DNA of 41,099 nt from positions 1 through 41,099 of the forward strand of contig CAZYAV010000024.1 of NCBI GenBank assembly GCA_964645785.1, given 5' to 3'. This document shows positions 16,507-24,268 of the stretch, one piece after another. Below the pieces are notes generated by a model. The model was given only the letters and a program-made list of their open reading frames with translations, did not search any database and was not told where the DNA came from. The position numbers and the translations under genes are program-made. Numbering within the stretch: the first letter of the stretch is position 1; each line of letters starts with the position of its first letter. Source of the stretch: CALWZE01 sp964645785 (GTDB lineage: Bacteria > Bacillota > Clostridia > Oscillospirales > Ruminococcaceae).

Positions 16507-18231
16507 ATGTCAAATATTGGACTGCATGCAGAGGTCGCGCGGCTCACGGCAGAGCTGGGCAGAGTGAAGGTAATTCAGGCGCGGCTTCAGACAGAGCTCC
16601 ATTCGCTGCAAAACGGGATTTTAAACGCAGATAGAGAACTGTCCAATTACCACACCTACCTGCAAAACAATATGAACTCGGCGCAAAACACGTTGGAGTA
16701 TTCCTTTGAACGCTGTATACAGACAAAAGAGCTTCAGGGGGAAATAGATGTACTCTACCGAAAATTCAAAATTGTTGAGCTGGCTAACAAGCGGATTCGA
16801 GAGTGCAATAATAAAAAATATTATGATTTCAAGAATTATCGCAGTGTGCGCAACCTTATGCGAGGCATGATGGACAATCTCGATTTCAGTATGGCTTCGA
16901 GCGAGGTGTTGACAAAAGCAGTTGAAGCTTCGCATCTTCAAACGCCCGATTATTGGCTTACCTGTGCACTCATTGCGGTTTGTGCTTGGTTTGAGAATGA
17001 CAAGCAGCTCGCCCGCCGATCAATAGATCAGGCGATTAAGCTGGATCGGAAGATGACAGCCATATTCTTTATGCTGTTCAATATAAGGATGCAGCGCGGC
17101 GAAACAGCCATGCGTTGGTTTGCCACGTTCAGGAACAGCGACTTGACGGGTAAAGATCGCCGGGTGTTTTTGATGCTGTTCTCCCTCATATGCCGTACGA
17201 TGAAAGAACTCGTAGACGAACGCGCGATGCGGGAGATAAACGCTTTTATCGAGAATATCATAGAGCGCAGCGCAGCGGCTGAGGGATTTTCCGAGCAGGC
17301 CGTTGCGGAAAGAATAATGCGTGGCTTTTTGACGCTTCGCAATGACGGGGAGTATCCTTACGAATACCCGGAGCTGGCAGCTTGCTGCACCGGCGCCAGT
17401 CAGCTGCGCGAAACGATGATGCTTGTGCGCAATAACGAGTCCATCCAGCAATATGTTTTAGAGATTCTAAATGTTCCGGTAATAGAGAAAAATGAATTTA
17501 TAAAGAACTATATGGATGAAATCATAGGCGAACCCTGTGCGGCGGAGCAGGAGGTTTATGAAGAAATAGAGCGGAACGAAATGATTATCGCGATGGGTGG
17601 AAACAAGGAGGAGGCCGAGGAACGATTCAGGATAGAAAAGGAGAGGCATGTAAACAAGATAAATCTGATCAGTGAGATGATGGAGTGGCTCTACAGTGCA
17701 GACCGTGAGGATATAAACCCGCAAATCAAGCAATGTATTTTTTTGCTGACAAAAAAATATCAAAAGCTTGCCGTGGAGAGCTATCGTGCGGCGTATCGCT
17801 CGCGGCAGATGAATGGGTTCGAGTGCCGCATTCGGGATTTTCAGGATGTCATTGATCTGGACAATCCCGTGGACGGCGAGAACAAATTGAATGTATTTTG
17901 TGAACAAAAAAAGCAGGTGGCATTGTCAAAAATAAAGCCGTGGAAGGCAATAGCCGGATTCTCGGCAGCAATTGTCTGTTCGGCTATCGCGTTGGCCACA
18001 CAGGCATGGTGGGTGCTTTCCGGCGTGGTTGTAGGGATAGCTTTTGGCGTGTTTTCCTTGCTTGAAAGTGCGAACACGCGAAAAGAACTGGAAGCAAAAT
18101 GCACAGAGGATAAAGAGAACGGCAAAAAGCGCATTGCGGCGCTGTGCGGCGAATACAGCCGTTGGAAAAGGGAACTGGCCGGATATGACGCCGTTGCAGA
18201 AGAGATTCTTGCAACCCTGTCAAAGCTCTGA
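16507..18231 (+). CDS. Coiled-coil / TPR-like / TM-hairpin protein, paralog 3
   Basis: 574 aa, ATG at 16507 with GGGGGAGG at 16491-16498, two bases after the AAA+ gene. N-terminal coiled coil at about 5-50 (HAEVARLTAELGRVKVIQARLQ..) is followed by the shared block YWLTCALIAVCAWFEND..LARRSIDQAIKLDRKMTAIFFMLFNIRMQRGETAMRWF at about 145-205, then a long helical middle. The TM hairpin lies at about 480-522 (AIAGFSAAIVCSAIALATQAWW and VLSGVVVGIAFGVFSLLE), and a final coiled coil follows (TRKELEAKCTEDKENGKKRIAALCGEYSRWKREL). It is the last gene of the operon. The separate placement of this paralog after the ATPase argues that all three are distinct subunits. Confidence 0.8.
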   Translation: MSNIGLHAEVARLTAELGRVKVIQARLQTELHSLQNGILNADRELSNYHTYLQNNMNSAQNTLEYSFERCIQTKELQGEIDVLYRKFKIVELANKRIRECNNKKYYDFKNYRSVRNLMRGMMDNLDFSMASSEVLTKAVEASHLQTPDYWLTCALIAVCAWFENDKQLARRSIDQAIKLDRKMTAIFFMLFNIRMQRGETAMRWFATFRNSDLTGKDRRVFLMLFSLICRTMKELVDERAMREINAFIENIIERSAAAEGFSEQAVAERIMRGFLTLRNDGEYPYEYPELAACCTGASQLRETMMLVRNNESIQQYVLEILNVPVIEKNEFIKNYMDEIIGEPCAAEQEVYEEIERNEMIIAMGGNKEEAEERFRIEKERHVNKINLISEMMEWLYSADREDINPQIKQCIFLLTKKYQKLAVESYRAAYRSRQMNGFECRIRDFQDVIDLDNPVDGENKLNVFCEQKKQVALSKIKPWKAIAGFSAAIVCSAIALATQAWWVLSGVVVGIAFGVFSLLESANTRKELEAKCTEDKENGKKRIAALCGEYSRWKRELAGYDAVAEEILATLSKL

Positions 18232-18396
18232 AAGAGGGCTGATGCCAAAACCAAGCGCCCCTTTTCCACAGCTGCGCAGCATTACGGAAGCTGGTTCGCT
18301 GTATCCGAGGCCTTGCGGGCTGCTTGTGCGTGGCGCTTTTTCCGATTTTCTTTAAGGTGGTCACCTTTGCAGTAACGGATTGGCTATGAAAACGGG
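18232..18396. other. Intergenic, nothing clear
   Basis: A 38-codon frame from 18242 to 18355 has no well-spaced ribosome site and no recognisable product. GC content begins to rise here towards the downstream regime. Confidence 0.5.
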
Positions 18397-18440
18397 ACAC
18401 ATAGGGAGGCCGGGGTGAAGAGCTCGGCCTCCCTGTGTGT
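18397..18440. terminator. Long hairpin, possible bidirectional terminator
   Basis: 16-bp inverted repeat (18397-18412 with 18425-18440, one G-U pair, 12-base loop). There is no clean T-run on the plus side (TTATGTGG), while the minus side continues into CCGTTTTC. It may end the accessory operon and/or the decayed yfhO-like fragment on the other strand. Confidence 0.6.
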
Positions 18441-18472
18441 TTATGTGGCTCTGCTGCCTGTGCCCGCCATGC

Positions 18473-18740
18473 TTAAAATGTCCGGCAACCCGGTTTGTGG
18501 CCGCAGCAGCTTCCCTTATCCTTGGTGCCGCCTTTTATGTTCAAGAACCGCGAACAAAACCAAACAACAATAGACGACACCGACATCACGATTCCCGCAG
18601 CCAGTCCCGGCGGCGTGTAGGACAGCTGCACGCCATTCTGTCTGCGGGAAATCTGCACGGCCGCGAAGCCGCACAGCACCCTGCTCACCTCGACGGATTT
18701 GCCATTTACGGCGCATTGCAGCCCCGCGCCACCCCGCCAT
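18473..18740 (-). pseudogene. Decayed 3' end of a YfhO-family membrane protein gene
   Basis: On the minus strand, about 60 residues in one open frame read AVNGKSVEVSRVLCGFAAVQI..NGVQLSYTPPGLAAGIVMSVSSIVVWFCSRFL (bases about 18542-18721). This matches the conserved end of YfhO-like integral membrane proteins (a 'VNGK' beta region, then Y-x-P-P-G-L-x-x-G and a last TM helix). YfhO proteins are large, with about a dozen TM helices, and are linked to lipoteichoic-acid glycosylation. Nothing resembling the rest of the protein lies upstream, and the frame there is arginine-rich noise, so only the 3' end survives. It sits exactly between the low-GC operon and the GC-rich backbone. The call rests on remembered motifs. 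Confidence 0.55.
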
Positions 18741-19134
18741 ACAAACCACGTCCGCCGGGGAACCCGAGCAGAACAGGGGCGAATGCTTGGGGCGGTTTGG
18801 AGACTCTTCACCGCCTGCCGCCGTCCCGCCGTTCGCACCGCCCTTTGACGGGATCCCATCCCCCAAAAAGGTTCGCACGGCGCGCAGAGAGGGGAGAGCA
18901 CAGTCCGTGGGCGGCCGCCGGCTGCACTGTTAAACTGCATAAACTTTGCCCTGTAAAAAGTGGTATAATGCGCAAACCGCACAACTTTCTTTTGCGCCCC
19001 GCGCCGCAATAAAAAACGAGTATTAAAGAGAATTCTTGCTAAAATAAATGTATTTCAAAGAAAACGCGATAAATATTGGAAAATCCCGCAGAAGATTCAG
19101 GCCAATTGCGGAATTTACAAAAATATAAAGACTA
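18741..19134. other. Intergenic, no gene seen
   Basis: GC-rich to about 19010, then AT-rich up to the pot promoter. Frames on both strands have no convincing start site or family resemblance. Confidence 0.5.
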
Positions 19135-19163
19135 TTGACAAACCGTGACGAGACTTCTATAGT
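19135..19163 (+). promoter_or_regulatory. Strong sigma-A-type promoter of the pot operon
   Basis: Perfect TTGACA at 19135-19140 and TATAGT at 19158-19163, spacer 17. Transcription should begin near 19170, leaving a leader of about 150 bases before potA. Confidence 0.85.
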
Positions 19164-19169
19164 AAAGCT

Positions 19170-19303
19170 ATTGCTCTTGAATGGGCAAGAAACCCGATAT
19201 GCGCAGCTGCCGCTGTAGCCCTGCCGTTGTGCGGGGTGTAACAAACCTTTTTGCGGGGTGGCATCCGGCGGTATCGCTCGTCAAAAAGGCGAGAGCAATT
19301 TTT
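19170..19303 (+). promoter_or_regulatory. Structured leader upstream of potA, possible attenuator or riboswitch
   Basis: The leader starts with ATTGCTCT (19170-19177), complementary to AGAGCAAT at 19292-19299, just before a T5 run (19299-19303). The same 3' half can instead form a short local hairpin (CTCG 19277-19280 with CGAG 19290-19293). A separate hairpin pairs CCCTGC (19219-19224) with GCGGGG (19231-19236). Mutually exclusive pairings next to a T-run suggest transcription control. I do not recognise a known riboswitch class; it is not a T-box core and not ykkC as I remember it. Confidence 0.5.
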
Positions 19304-19323
19304 AACCGCAAAGGGGTAGAAAG

Positions 19324-20370
19324 ATGGAGAACAACGTAATCGTCCGGCTGGACAACTGCTCGATCGCGTTCGACGGTGTGCCGGTTCTGGACAACCTCAG
19401 CCTCGACATCCACGACGAGGAATTTGTCACCCTCCTCGGGCCGTCCGGCTGCGGCAAGACGACGACTCTGCGCTTTATCGGGGGCTTTTTGATCCCGGAC
19501 AGCGGCAGGGTTTTATTTGACGGAAAAGACGTCACCCATGTGCCGCCCTACAAGCGCGAGGTCAACACGGTGTTTCAGCGGTACGCGCTGTTTCCGCACC
19601 TCAACGTGTTCGAGAATATCGCGTTCGGCCTGCGGCTGAAAAAGCTGCCGGAAAAGGAGATCAAGGCCGCCGTGGGCGAGATGATCGAGCTTGTCAACCT
19701 GCGCGGGTTTGAATCCCGCAAAATTGGCGCCATGTCCGGCGGGCAGCAGCAGCGGGTCGCCATCGCGCGCGCGCTGGTCAACAAACCCCGCATCCTGCTG
19801 CTGGACGAGCCGCTCGGCGCGCTCGATCTCAAGCTGCGCAAGGACATGCAGGTGGAGCTGAAGCGGATTCAGCAGCAGCTGGACATCACCTTTGTCTATG
19901 TCACCCACGACCAGGAAGAGGCGCTGACCATGTCGGACACGGTCGTCGTCATGAACGGCGGCATCATCCAGCAAATCGGCACGCCGGAGGATATTTACAA
20001 CGAGCCGACCAACGCGTTTGTCGCGGATTTCATCGGCGAGAGCAATATCATCGAGGGAATCATGCACGAGGATTACCTTGTACAGTTTGGGGGCGAAAAG
20101 TTCCAATGCGTCGACAGCGGCTTTGCGCCGGACGAGTTTGTCGACGTCGTCGTGCGGCCGGAGGATATCCGCATCGTCACCCCCGAGCAGGGCGACCTTT
20201 GGGGCGTGGTGAAGAGTGTCGTGTTCAAGGGCGTCCACTTTGAGATGCTCATCGAGCAGGCGGGCTACACCTGGAAGGTGCATTCAACCCACAGCGCGGA
20301 GCCGGGCGCGCAGGTCGGCCTGTGCATCGGCCCGGACGAAATCCACATCATGAAGCGGACGGAGGCGTGA
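19324..20370 (+). CDS. potA: Polyamine-type ABC transporter ATPase PotA
   Basis: 348 aa, ATG at 19324 with AAAGGGG seven bases upstream. This is the nucleotide-binding subunit that powers spermidine/putrescine uptake. Walker A GPSGCGKT is at about 39-46, Q-loop region NTVFQRYALFPHLNVFENIAFGL, signature MSGGQQQRVAIARAL (first position Met rather than Leu), Walker B LLLDEPLGALD and H-loop VTHDQEEAL. The C-terminal third is the TOBE-like domain (VVVRPEDIRIV). Length is normal for PotA. It opens a potA-B-C-D operon with a four-base gap to potB. The VYVTHDQEEALTMSD segment is typical of the spermidine/putrescine/iron class; polyamine specificity rests mainly on the PotD-like neighbour. Confidence 0.95.
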   Translation: MENNVIVRLDNCSIAFDGVPVLDNLSLDIHDEEFVTLLGPSGCGKTTTLRFIGGFLIPDSGRVLFDGKDVTHVPPYKREVNTVFQRYALFPHLNVFENIAFGLRLKKLPEKEIKAAVGEMIELVNLRGFESRKIGAMSGGQQQRVAIARALVNKPRILLLDEPLGALDLKLRKDMQVELKRIQQQLDITFVYVTHDQEEALTMSDTVVVMNGGIIQQIGTPEDIYNEPTNAFVADFIGESNIIEGIMHEDYLVQFGGEKFQCVDSGFAPDEFVDVVVRPEDIRIVTPEQGDLWGVVKSVVFKGVHFEMLIEQAGYTWKVHSTHSAEPGAQVGLCIGPDEIHIMKRTEA

Positions 20371-20374
20371 GTGA

Positions 20375-21196
20375 ATGACCAATCGAAAAGCCCGCATCGC
20401 CGGTGTGCCCTATATTATCTGGATGGTGATTTTTATTATCGCGCCGCTGGGCATGGTGGTGTGGTATGCGCTCACGGACAGGGCGGGGAACTTCACAATC
20501 GAAAACCTCTCCTCCATCGGGCAGTATGCGCCGGTGTTCGCGCGCTCTATCTGGCTTGCGCTGATTGCCACCGCAATTTGCCTGTTGCTCGCGTTCCCGC
20601 TGGCATACCTGATTTCCCGGCTGAGCAGCGCCCGGCAGTCGCTGATGATTATGCTCATCATGCTGCCCATGTGGATGAACTTTTTGCTGCGCACCTACGC
20701 GTGGATGACCCTGCTGGAGAATAACGGGCTGCTCAACCGCTTTTTCGGCCTGTTTGGCATAGGGCCGTTCCAGATGATCAACACGCAGGGGGCGGTGGTG
20801 CTCGGCATGGTGTACAACTATCTGCCGTTTATGATTATGCCGCTCTATTCCATCATGACCAAAATCGACAATTCGGTGATTGAGGCGGCGCAGGATCTCG
20901 GCGCGAACATGTGGCAGGTCACCGGCCGGGTGATTATCCCGCTTGCGATGCCGGGCATCACAACGGGCATCACCATGGTGTTTGTCCCCTCCATCTCCAC
21001 CTTTATCATCTCGCGGATGCTCGGCGGGGGCGGCAACATCCTCATCGGCGACCTCATCGAGATGCAGTTTCTCGGCAACACCTACAACCCCCATCTCGGC
21101 TCCGCGATGGCGCTTGTGCTGATGGTCATCGTGCTGCTGTGCATGTCCATTGCAAACCAGTTTGACGACGAGGAAATGGAGGGAATGCTGCTGTGA
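20375..21196 (+). CDS. potB: Polyamine-type ABC transporter permease PotB
   Basis: 273 aa, ATG at 20375 with GGAGG at 20361-20365. Six transmembrane helices, and the binding-protein-dependent permease EAA loop is visible as VIEAAQDLGANMWQVTGRVIIPLAMPGI, which contacts PotA. The segment MWMNFLLRTYAWMTLLENNGLLN is characteristic of PotB/PotH. Its stop overlaps the potC start in GTGA (21193-21196). Together with PotC it forms the membrane channel for polyamine import. Confidence 0.95.
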   Translation: MTNRKARIAGVPYIIWMVIFIIAPLGMVVWYALTDRAGNFTIENLSSIGQYAPVFARSIWLALIATAICLLLAFPLAYLISRLSSARQSLMIMLIMLPMWMNFLLRTYAWMTLLENNGLLNRFFGLFGIGPFQMINTQGAVVLGMVYNYLPFMIMPLYSIMTKIDNSVIEAAQDLGANMWQVTGRVIIPLAMPGITTGITMVFVPSISTFIISRMLGGGGNILIGDLIEMQFLGNTYNPHLGSAMALVLMVIVLLCMSIANQFDDEEMEGMLL

Positions 21197-22023
21197 TTGA
21201 AAAACGCATGTCCAAAACGGCAAAGGCGTATACCGCGCTGGTGTTCGCGTTCCTGTATATTCCCATCGCGGTGCTGATTGTCTTTTCCTTTAACAAATCG
21301 AGGAGCCGCAACGTGTTCACCGGCTTTACCCTGGACTGGTACCGCCAGCTGTTCCACAACGAGATGATCATCAAGGCGCTGGGGGTGACGCTGCTGGTCG
21401 CGGTCGTCTCCGCCATTGTGGCGACGGTGCTGGGCACGGCGGCGGCGGTCGGCGTGCGCGCGATGCGCAAAGGGCCGCGCTTCCTCATCATGAACTGCAC
21501 CTATATCCCGATCGTCAACCCCGAAATCGTCATCGGCGTGTCCATGCTGCTGCTGTTTGTCGCGATGCGCTCGGGGGCGGCGGCACTCGGCGTCCGGCTG
21601 GAAATCGGCCTCGGCACCCTGATTATCGCGCACATCACCTTCAACGTGCCGTATATCATCCTCTCGGTCAGCCCCAAGCTGCGGCAGATGGATCACAACC
21701 TTTACGAGGCGGCGCTCGACCTGGGATGCAGCCCGATGCAGGCGTTTTTCAAGGTGGTGCTGCCCGAAATCATGCCCGGCATCCTGACCGGCTTCCTGAT
21801 GGCGCTGACCTACTCCATCGACGATTTTGTCATCAGCTACTTTACCTCCGGCACGGCGCAGACCCTGCCCATCGCGGTGTATTCGATGACCCGGCGCAAG
21901 GTCAGCCCCGAAATCAACGCCCTGTCGGCACTGCTGTTTGTCGCGGTGCTTTCCATTCTGCTGCTTATGAATTACCGCGATATCCGCGGGGAAAAGCAGC
22001 TGGAAAGGGAGCGGCGCCTATGA
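21193..22023 (+). CDS. potC: Polyamine-type ABC transporter permease PotC
   Basis: 276 aa, GTG start at 21193 overlapping the end of potB, so translationally coupled. Six TM helices. The EAA loop reads LYEAALDLGCSPMQAFFKVVLPEIMPGI. FSFNKSRSRNVFTGFTLDWYRQLF near the N-terminus and YSIDDFVISYFTSG near the C-terminus are PotC/PotI hallmarks. It pairs with PotB. Its stop overlaps the potD start at 22020-22023. Confidence 0.95.
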   Translation: MIEKRMSKTAKAYTALVFAFLYIPIAVLIVFSFNKSRSRNVFTGFTLDWYRQLFHNEMIIKALGVTLLVAVVSAIVATVLGTAAAVGVRAMRKGPRFLIMNCTYIPIVNPEIVIGVSMLLLFVAMRSGAAALGVRLEIGLGTLIIAHITFNVPYIILSVSPKLRQMDHNLYEAALDLGCSPMQAFFKVVLPEIMPGILTGFLMALTYSIDDFVISYFTSGTAQTLPIAVYSMTRRKVSPEINALSALLFVAVLSILLLMNYRDIRGEKQLERERRL

Positions 22024-23231
22024 AAAAGAAATGGTTTTGCGCGCTTGCCTGTGCGGCGCTTGCGCTGTGCGCCGTGCTGCCGGCGCACGCGGCGTCGGGG
22101 GAATGGAACGAATCCGTTTACGGCCGGTTCCGGAATCAGAATATCACCCTCAACGTCTACAACTGGGGGGAGTATATCTCGGACGGCGCGGACGAATCGC
22201 TCGACGTCATCCGCGAGTTTGAGGAGCTGACCGGCATTTCGGTGCACTACACGACCTTTGCCTCAAACGAGGAGATGTACGCCAAAATCAAGAGCGGCGG
22301 CGCGCAGTATGACGTTATCATCCCGTCGGATTATATGGTCGCCCGCATGGCGCAGGAGGGGATGCTCGAACCGCTCGATTTTGCGAACATCCCCAACTAC
22401 AGGCTGATTGACGGGTTTTACAAGGGGATGCAGTACGACCCCGAGGAGCGGTACTCGGTGCCGTACATGTGGGGCATGGTCGGCATCATCTACAACACGG
22501 CCATGATTGAGGAAGAGATCGACTCGTGGGACGCGCTGTGGGACGAGCGGTACATGGGCAATATCCTCATGTTCAGCAATTCGCGCGACGCGTTCGGCAT
22601 CTCGCTTGCCCGGCTGGGCTACGGCCTGAACGAGACCGACCCAGCGCGGCTCGAGCAGGCGGCGGAGGAGCTGAAAAAGCAGAAAATGCTTGTGCAGGCC
22701 TACGTCATGGACGAGATCTTCAACAAGATGGAGGGCGGGGAGGCGTACATCGCGCCCTATTACGCGGGGGACGCGATCACCATGATTGCGGAAAACCCCG
22801 ACCTCGCGTTCGCCGTGCCCAAGGAGGGCACAAACTACTTTGTGGACGCGATGGTCATCCCGACCGGCAGCGCCAACAAAGAGGCGGCCGAGCTGTTCAT
22901 CAACTTCATGTGCGAACCGGCGGTTTCGGCCGCAAACGCCGAATATATCGGCTATTCCACCCCCATCCCGGCGGCCGTGGAGCTGCTGGACATGGACGAG
23001 CAGAGCATGGCTATCGCCTATCCGGACGAGTCGGTTCTGGCCAACACGGAGGTGTTCCGGGCGCTGCCGGAGGAGACCAACCTCGCGATGGACAGATACT
23101 GGACGGACATCCTCAGCTACAACGAAAACCCCAACCAGTGGCTTGTGCCGGTGTTTTTGGCTGCTGCGTTTATCGCCTCCATCGTGATTACGATTGTGCG
23201 CGCCTATCGAAAAAAACACGATCTTTACTGA
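22020..23231 (+). CDS. potD: Polyamine-binding protein PotD with C-terminal membrane anchor
   Basis: 403 aa from ATG at 22020, overlapping potC in ATGA; the longer frame upstream is read-through of potC sequence. Residues 1-25 form a signal peptide (MKKKWFCALACAALALCAVLPAHA). The mature protein starts the PotD fold with ITLNVYNWGEYISDGADES, then FEELTGISVHYTTFASNEEMYAKIKSGGAQYDVIIPSDYMVARM and PYMWGMVGIIYN. It captures spermidine/putrescine outside the cell and delivers it to PotBC. It has no clear lipobox; instead a C-terminal helix (about 376-394, VPVFLAAAFIASIVITIV) followed by RAYRKKH should tether it to the membrane. Confidence 0.93.
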   Translation: MKKKWFCALACAALALCAVLPAHAASGEWNESVYGRFRNQNITLNVYNWGEYISDGADESLDVIREFEELTGISVHYTTFASNEEMYAKIKSGGAQYDVIIPSDYMVARMAQEGMLEPLDFANIPNYRLIDGFYKGMQYDPEERYSVPYMWGMVGIIYNTAMIEEEIDSWDALWDERYMGNILMFSNSRDAFGISLARLGYGLNETDPARLEQAAEELKKQKMLVQAYVMDEIFNKMEGGEAYIAPYYAGDAITMIAENPDLAFAVPKEGTNYFVDAMVIPTGSANKEAAELFINFMCEPAVSAANAEYIGYSTPIPAAVELLDMDEQSMAIAYPDESVLANTEVFRALPEETNLAMDRYWTDILSYNENPNQWLVPVFLAAAFIASIVITIVRAYRKKHDLY

Positions 23232-23260
23232 CCCGGCCGGATAGCCGGAGCGGGGCAGCG

Positions 23261-23300
23261 GGGGCGGCGTCCAGACCGGACGCCGCCCCTGCTTTGTTTT
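23261..23300 (+). terminator. Intrinsic terminator of the pot operon
   Basis: A perfect 12-bp GC stem (23261-23272 with 23278-23289, loop AGACC) is followed by TGCTTTGTTTTG. It lies 30 bases after potD. Confidence 0.88.
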
Positions 23301-23421
23301 GCCTGATCCGGCCGCGCCCGCACGCAGCCCGCGCCGCGGGGAGCAGTACTCCACCTGTACAGCCCCGCCGCGCAGAAGCCGAAAAAGCAGCGCCCGTGCC
23401 GCGTGCCGTGGGGCGGAGCCC

Positions 23422-23463
23422 ACACAGAAAGCCCGGCGCCGACCGGAATGCGGCGCCGGGCTT
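23422..23463. terminator. Second strong hairpin between pot operon and minus-strand operon
   Basis: AAGCCCGGCGCC and GGCGCCGGGCTT form a perfect 12-bp stem with an 11-base loop at about 23427-23463. It is followed by GTGGTTCG on the plus side, so the T-tail is poor. It may be a backup or convergent terminator. The remaining bases up to 23727 are GC-rich without a convincing gene. Confidence 0.55.
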
Positions 23464-23727
23464 GTGGTTCGTTGAATTGTGACGCAGCTGCCCCGGAGAT
23501 CCGCGGGGAAACGTGCGCCCCGCTGCCGGTGGAGCGCCGCGCGGCCGCAGCCCGAAAGACAAAAAAATGACCCGGCAGACGGGGGCTGCCCGGCGGTGGA
23601 GGCTTCACTTTGGGCGGCGGTGGGAAAGGCGAAACCGGCTTTGGCCGCCTGCGGGAGGGGCGGCGCAGGCGCAAGGCGCAAAGCCGATGCCCGGAGCCCG
23701 ACGGCGCGCTTTGCGCCGGGGCAGGGT

Positions 23728-24267
23728 TCACCGCGCCTTTTTCAGCTTCGGGCGCAGCTTGACCTCGTAATAGACCGAAAGGCGGGTCAGCGCGGCGTCA
23801 AACAGCACAAAGGTCACCGTGCCCAGAACGAGGAGGGACACCAGAACTGTGGTTGTGTACGCCTCGAATTCCTCCCGCACTGCCTCGACAACGAGAACCT
23901 TGGTGAGGACATAGTACAGCGCGGCCATGCTCAGGTCGCACAGCGCAATCTTCAGCAGCAGCGCCAGCGCGCGGGAGCGCAGCCGCTCAAACAGCCCCTT
24001 GACAATCGGGTAATAGCCGATGAAGCAGATGAAAAGCAGCGCCTGCTCCTTATCGGGCGCGAGCAGCGCGGCGAGGATGCCCACCGCAGCGTAGACAACC
24101 GCGGCCATCCCGCGGCCGTATTCAAGCTGAAAATACAGCACGCACAGCGAGGCCAGCGCGGGGGCAATAAAGGTTGCAAAGGGGAGAATCGAGCCGAGGA
24201 AGAGAACCGAGACCGCCGCCGCGGTCATCAGCCCGCCAAGCGCGATGCGGTAAGTTTCCCGCTTCAT
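23728..24267 (-). CDS. Small polytopic membrane protein
   Basis: 179 aa, start ATG at 24265-24267, one base after the stop of the J-domain gene. Five or so hydrophobic helices (ALGGLMTAAAVSVLFLGSILPF, FIAPALASLCVLYFQLEYG, AAVVYAAVGILAALLA, ALLFICFIGYYPIVKGLFE, TTVLVSLLVLGTVTFVLFD) and a basic C-terminus (YYEVKLRPKLKKAR). The size and the pattern of its first helices are reminiscent of ECF transporter S-components, but no substrate group is recognisable and no ECF ATPase is nearby. Last gene of a three-gene minus-strand operon. Confidence 0.82.
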   Translation of the reverse strand: MKRETYRIALGGLMTAAAVSVLFLGSILPFATFIAPALASLCVLYFQLEYGRGMAAVVYAAVGILAALLAPDKEQALLFICFIGYYPIVKGLFERLRSRALALLLKIALCDLSMAALYYVLTKVLVVEAVREEFEAYTTTVLVSLLVLGTVTFVLFDAALTRLSVYYEVKLRPKLKKAR

Positions 24268-24268
24268 C

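Noticed and set aside
18242..18355. 38-codon frame after the accessory operon
   Set aside because: The possible ribosome site is too close to its ATG, and the peptide has no recognisable features.
19200..19303. T-box upstream of potA
   Set aside because: GGGGTGGCATCCGG looks superficially like a T-box core, but it is not GGTGGNACCGCG, there is no Stem I start and the gene is not an amino-acid or tRNA gene.
22263..23681. 472-codon minus-strand frame across potD
   Set aside because: Antisense of potD, passes through its terminator and shows no family resemblance.
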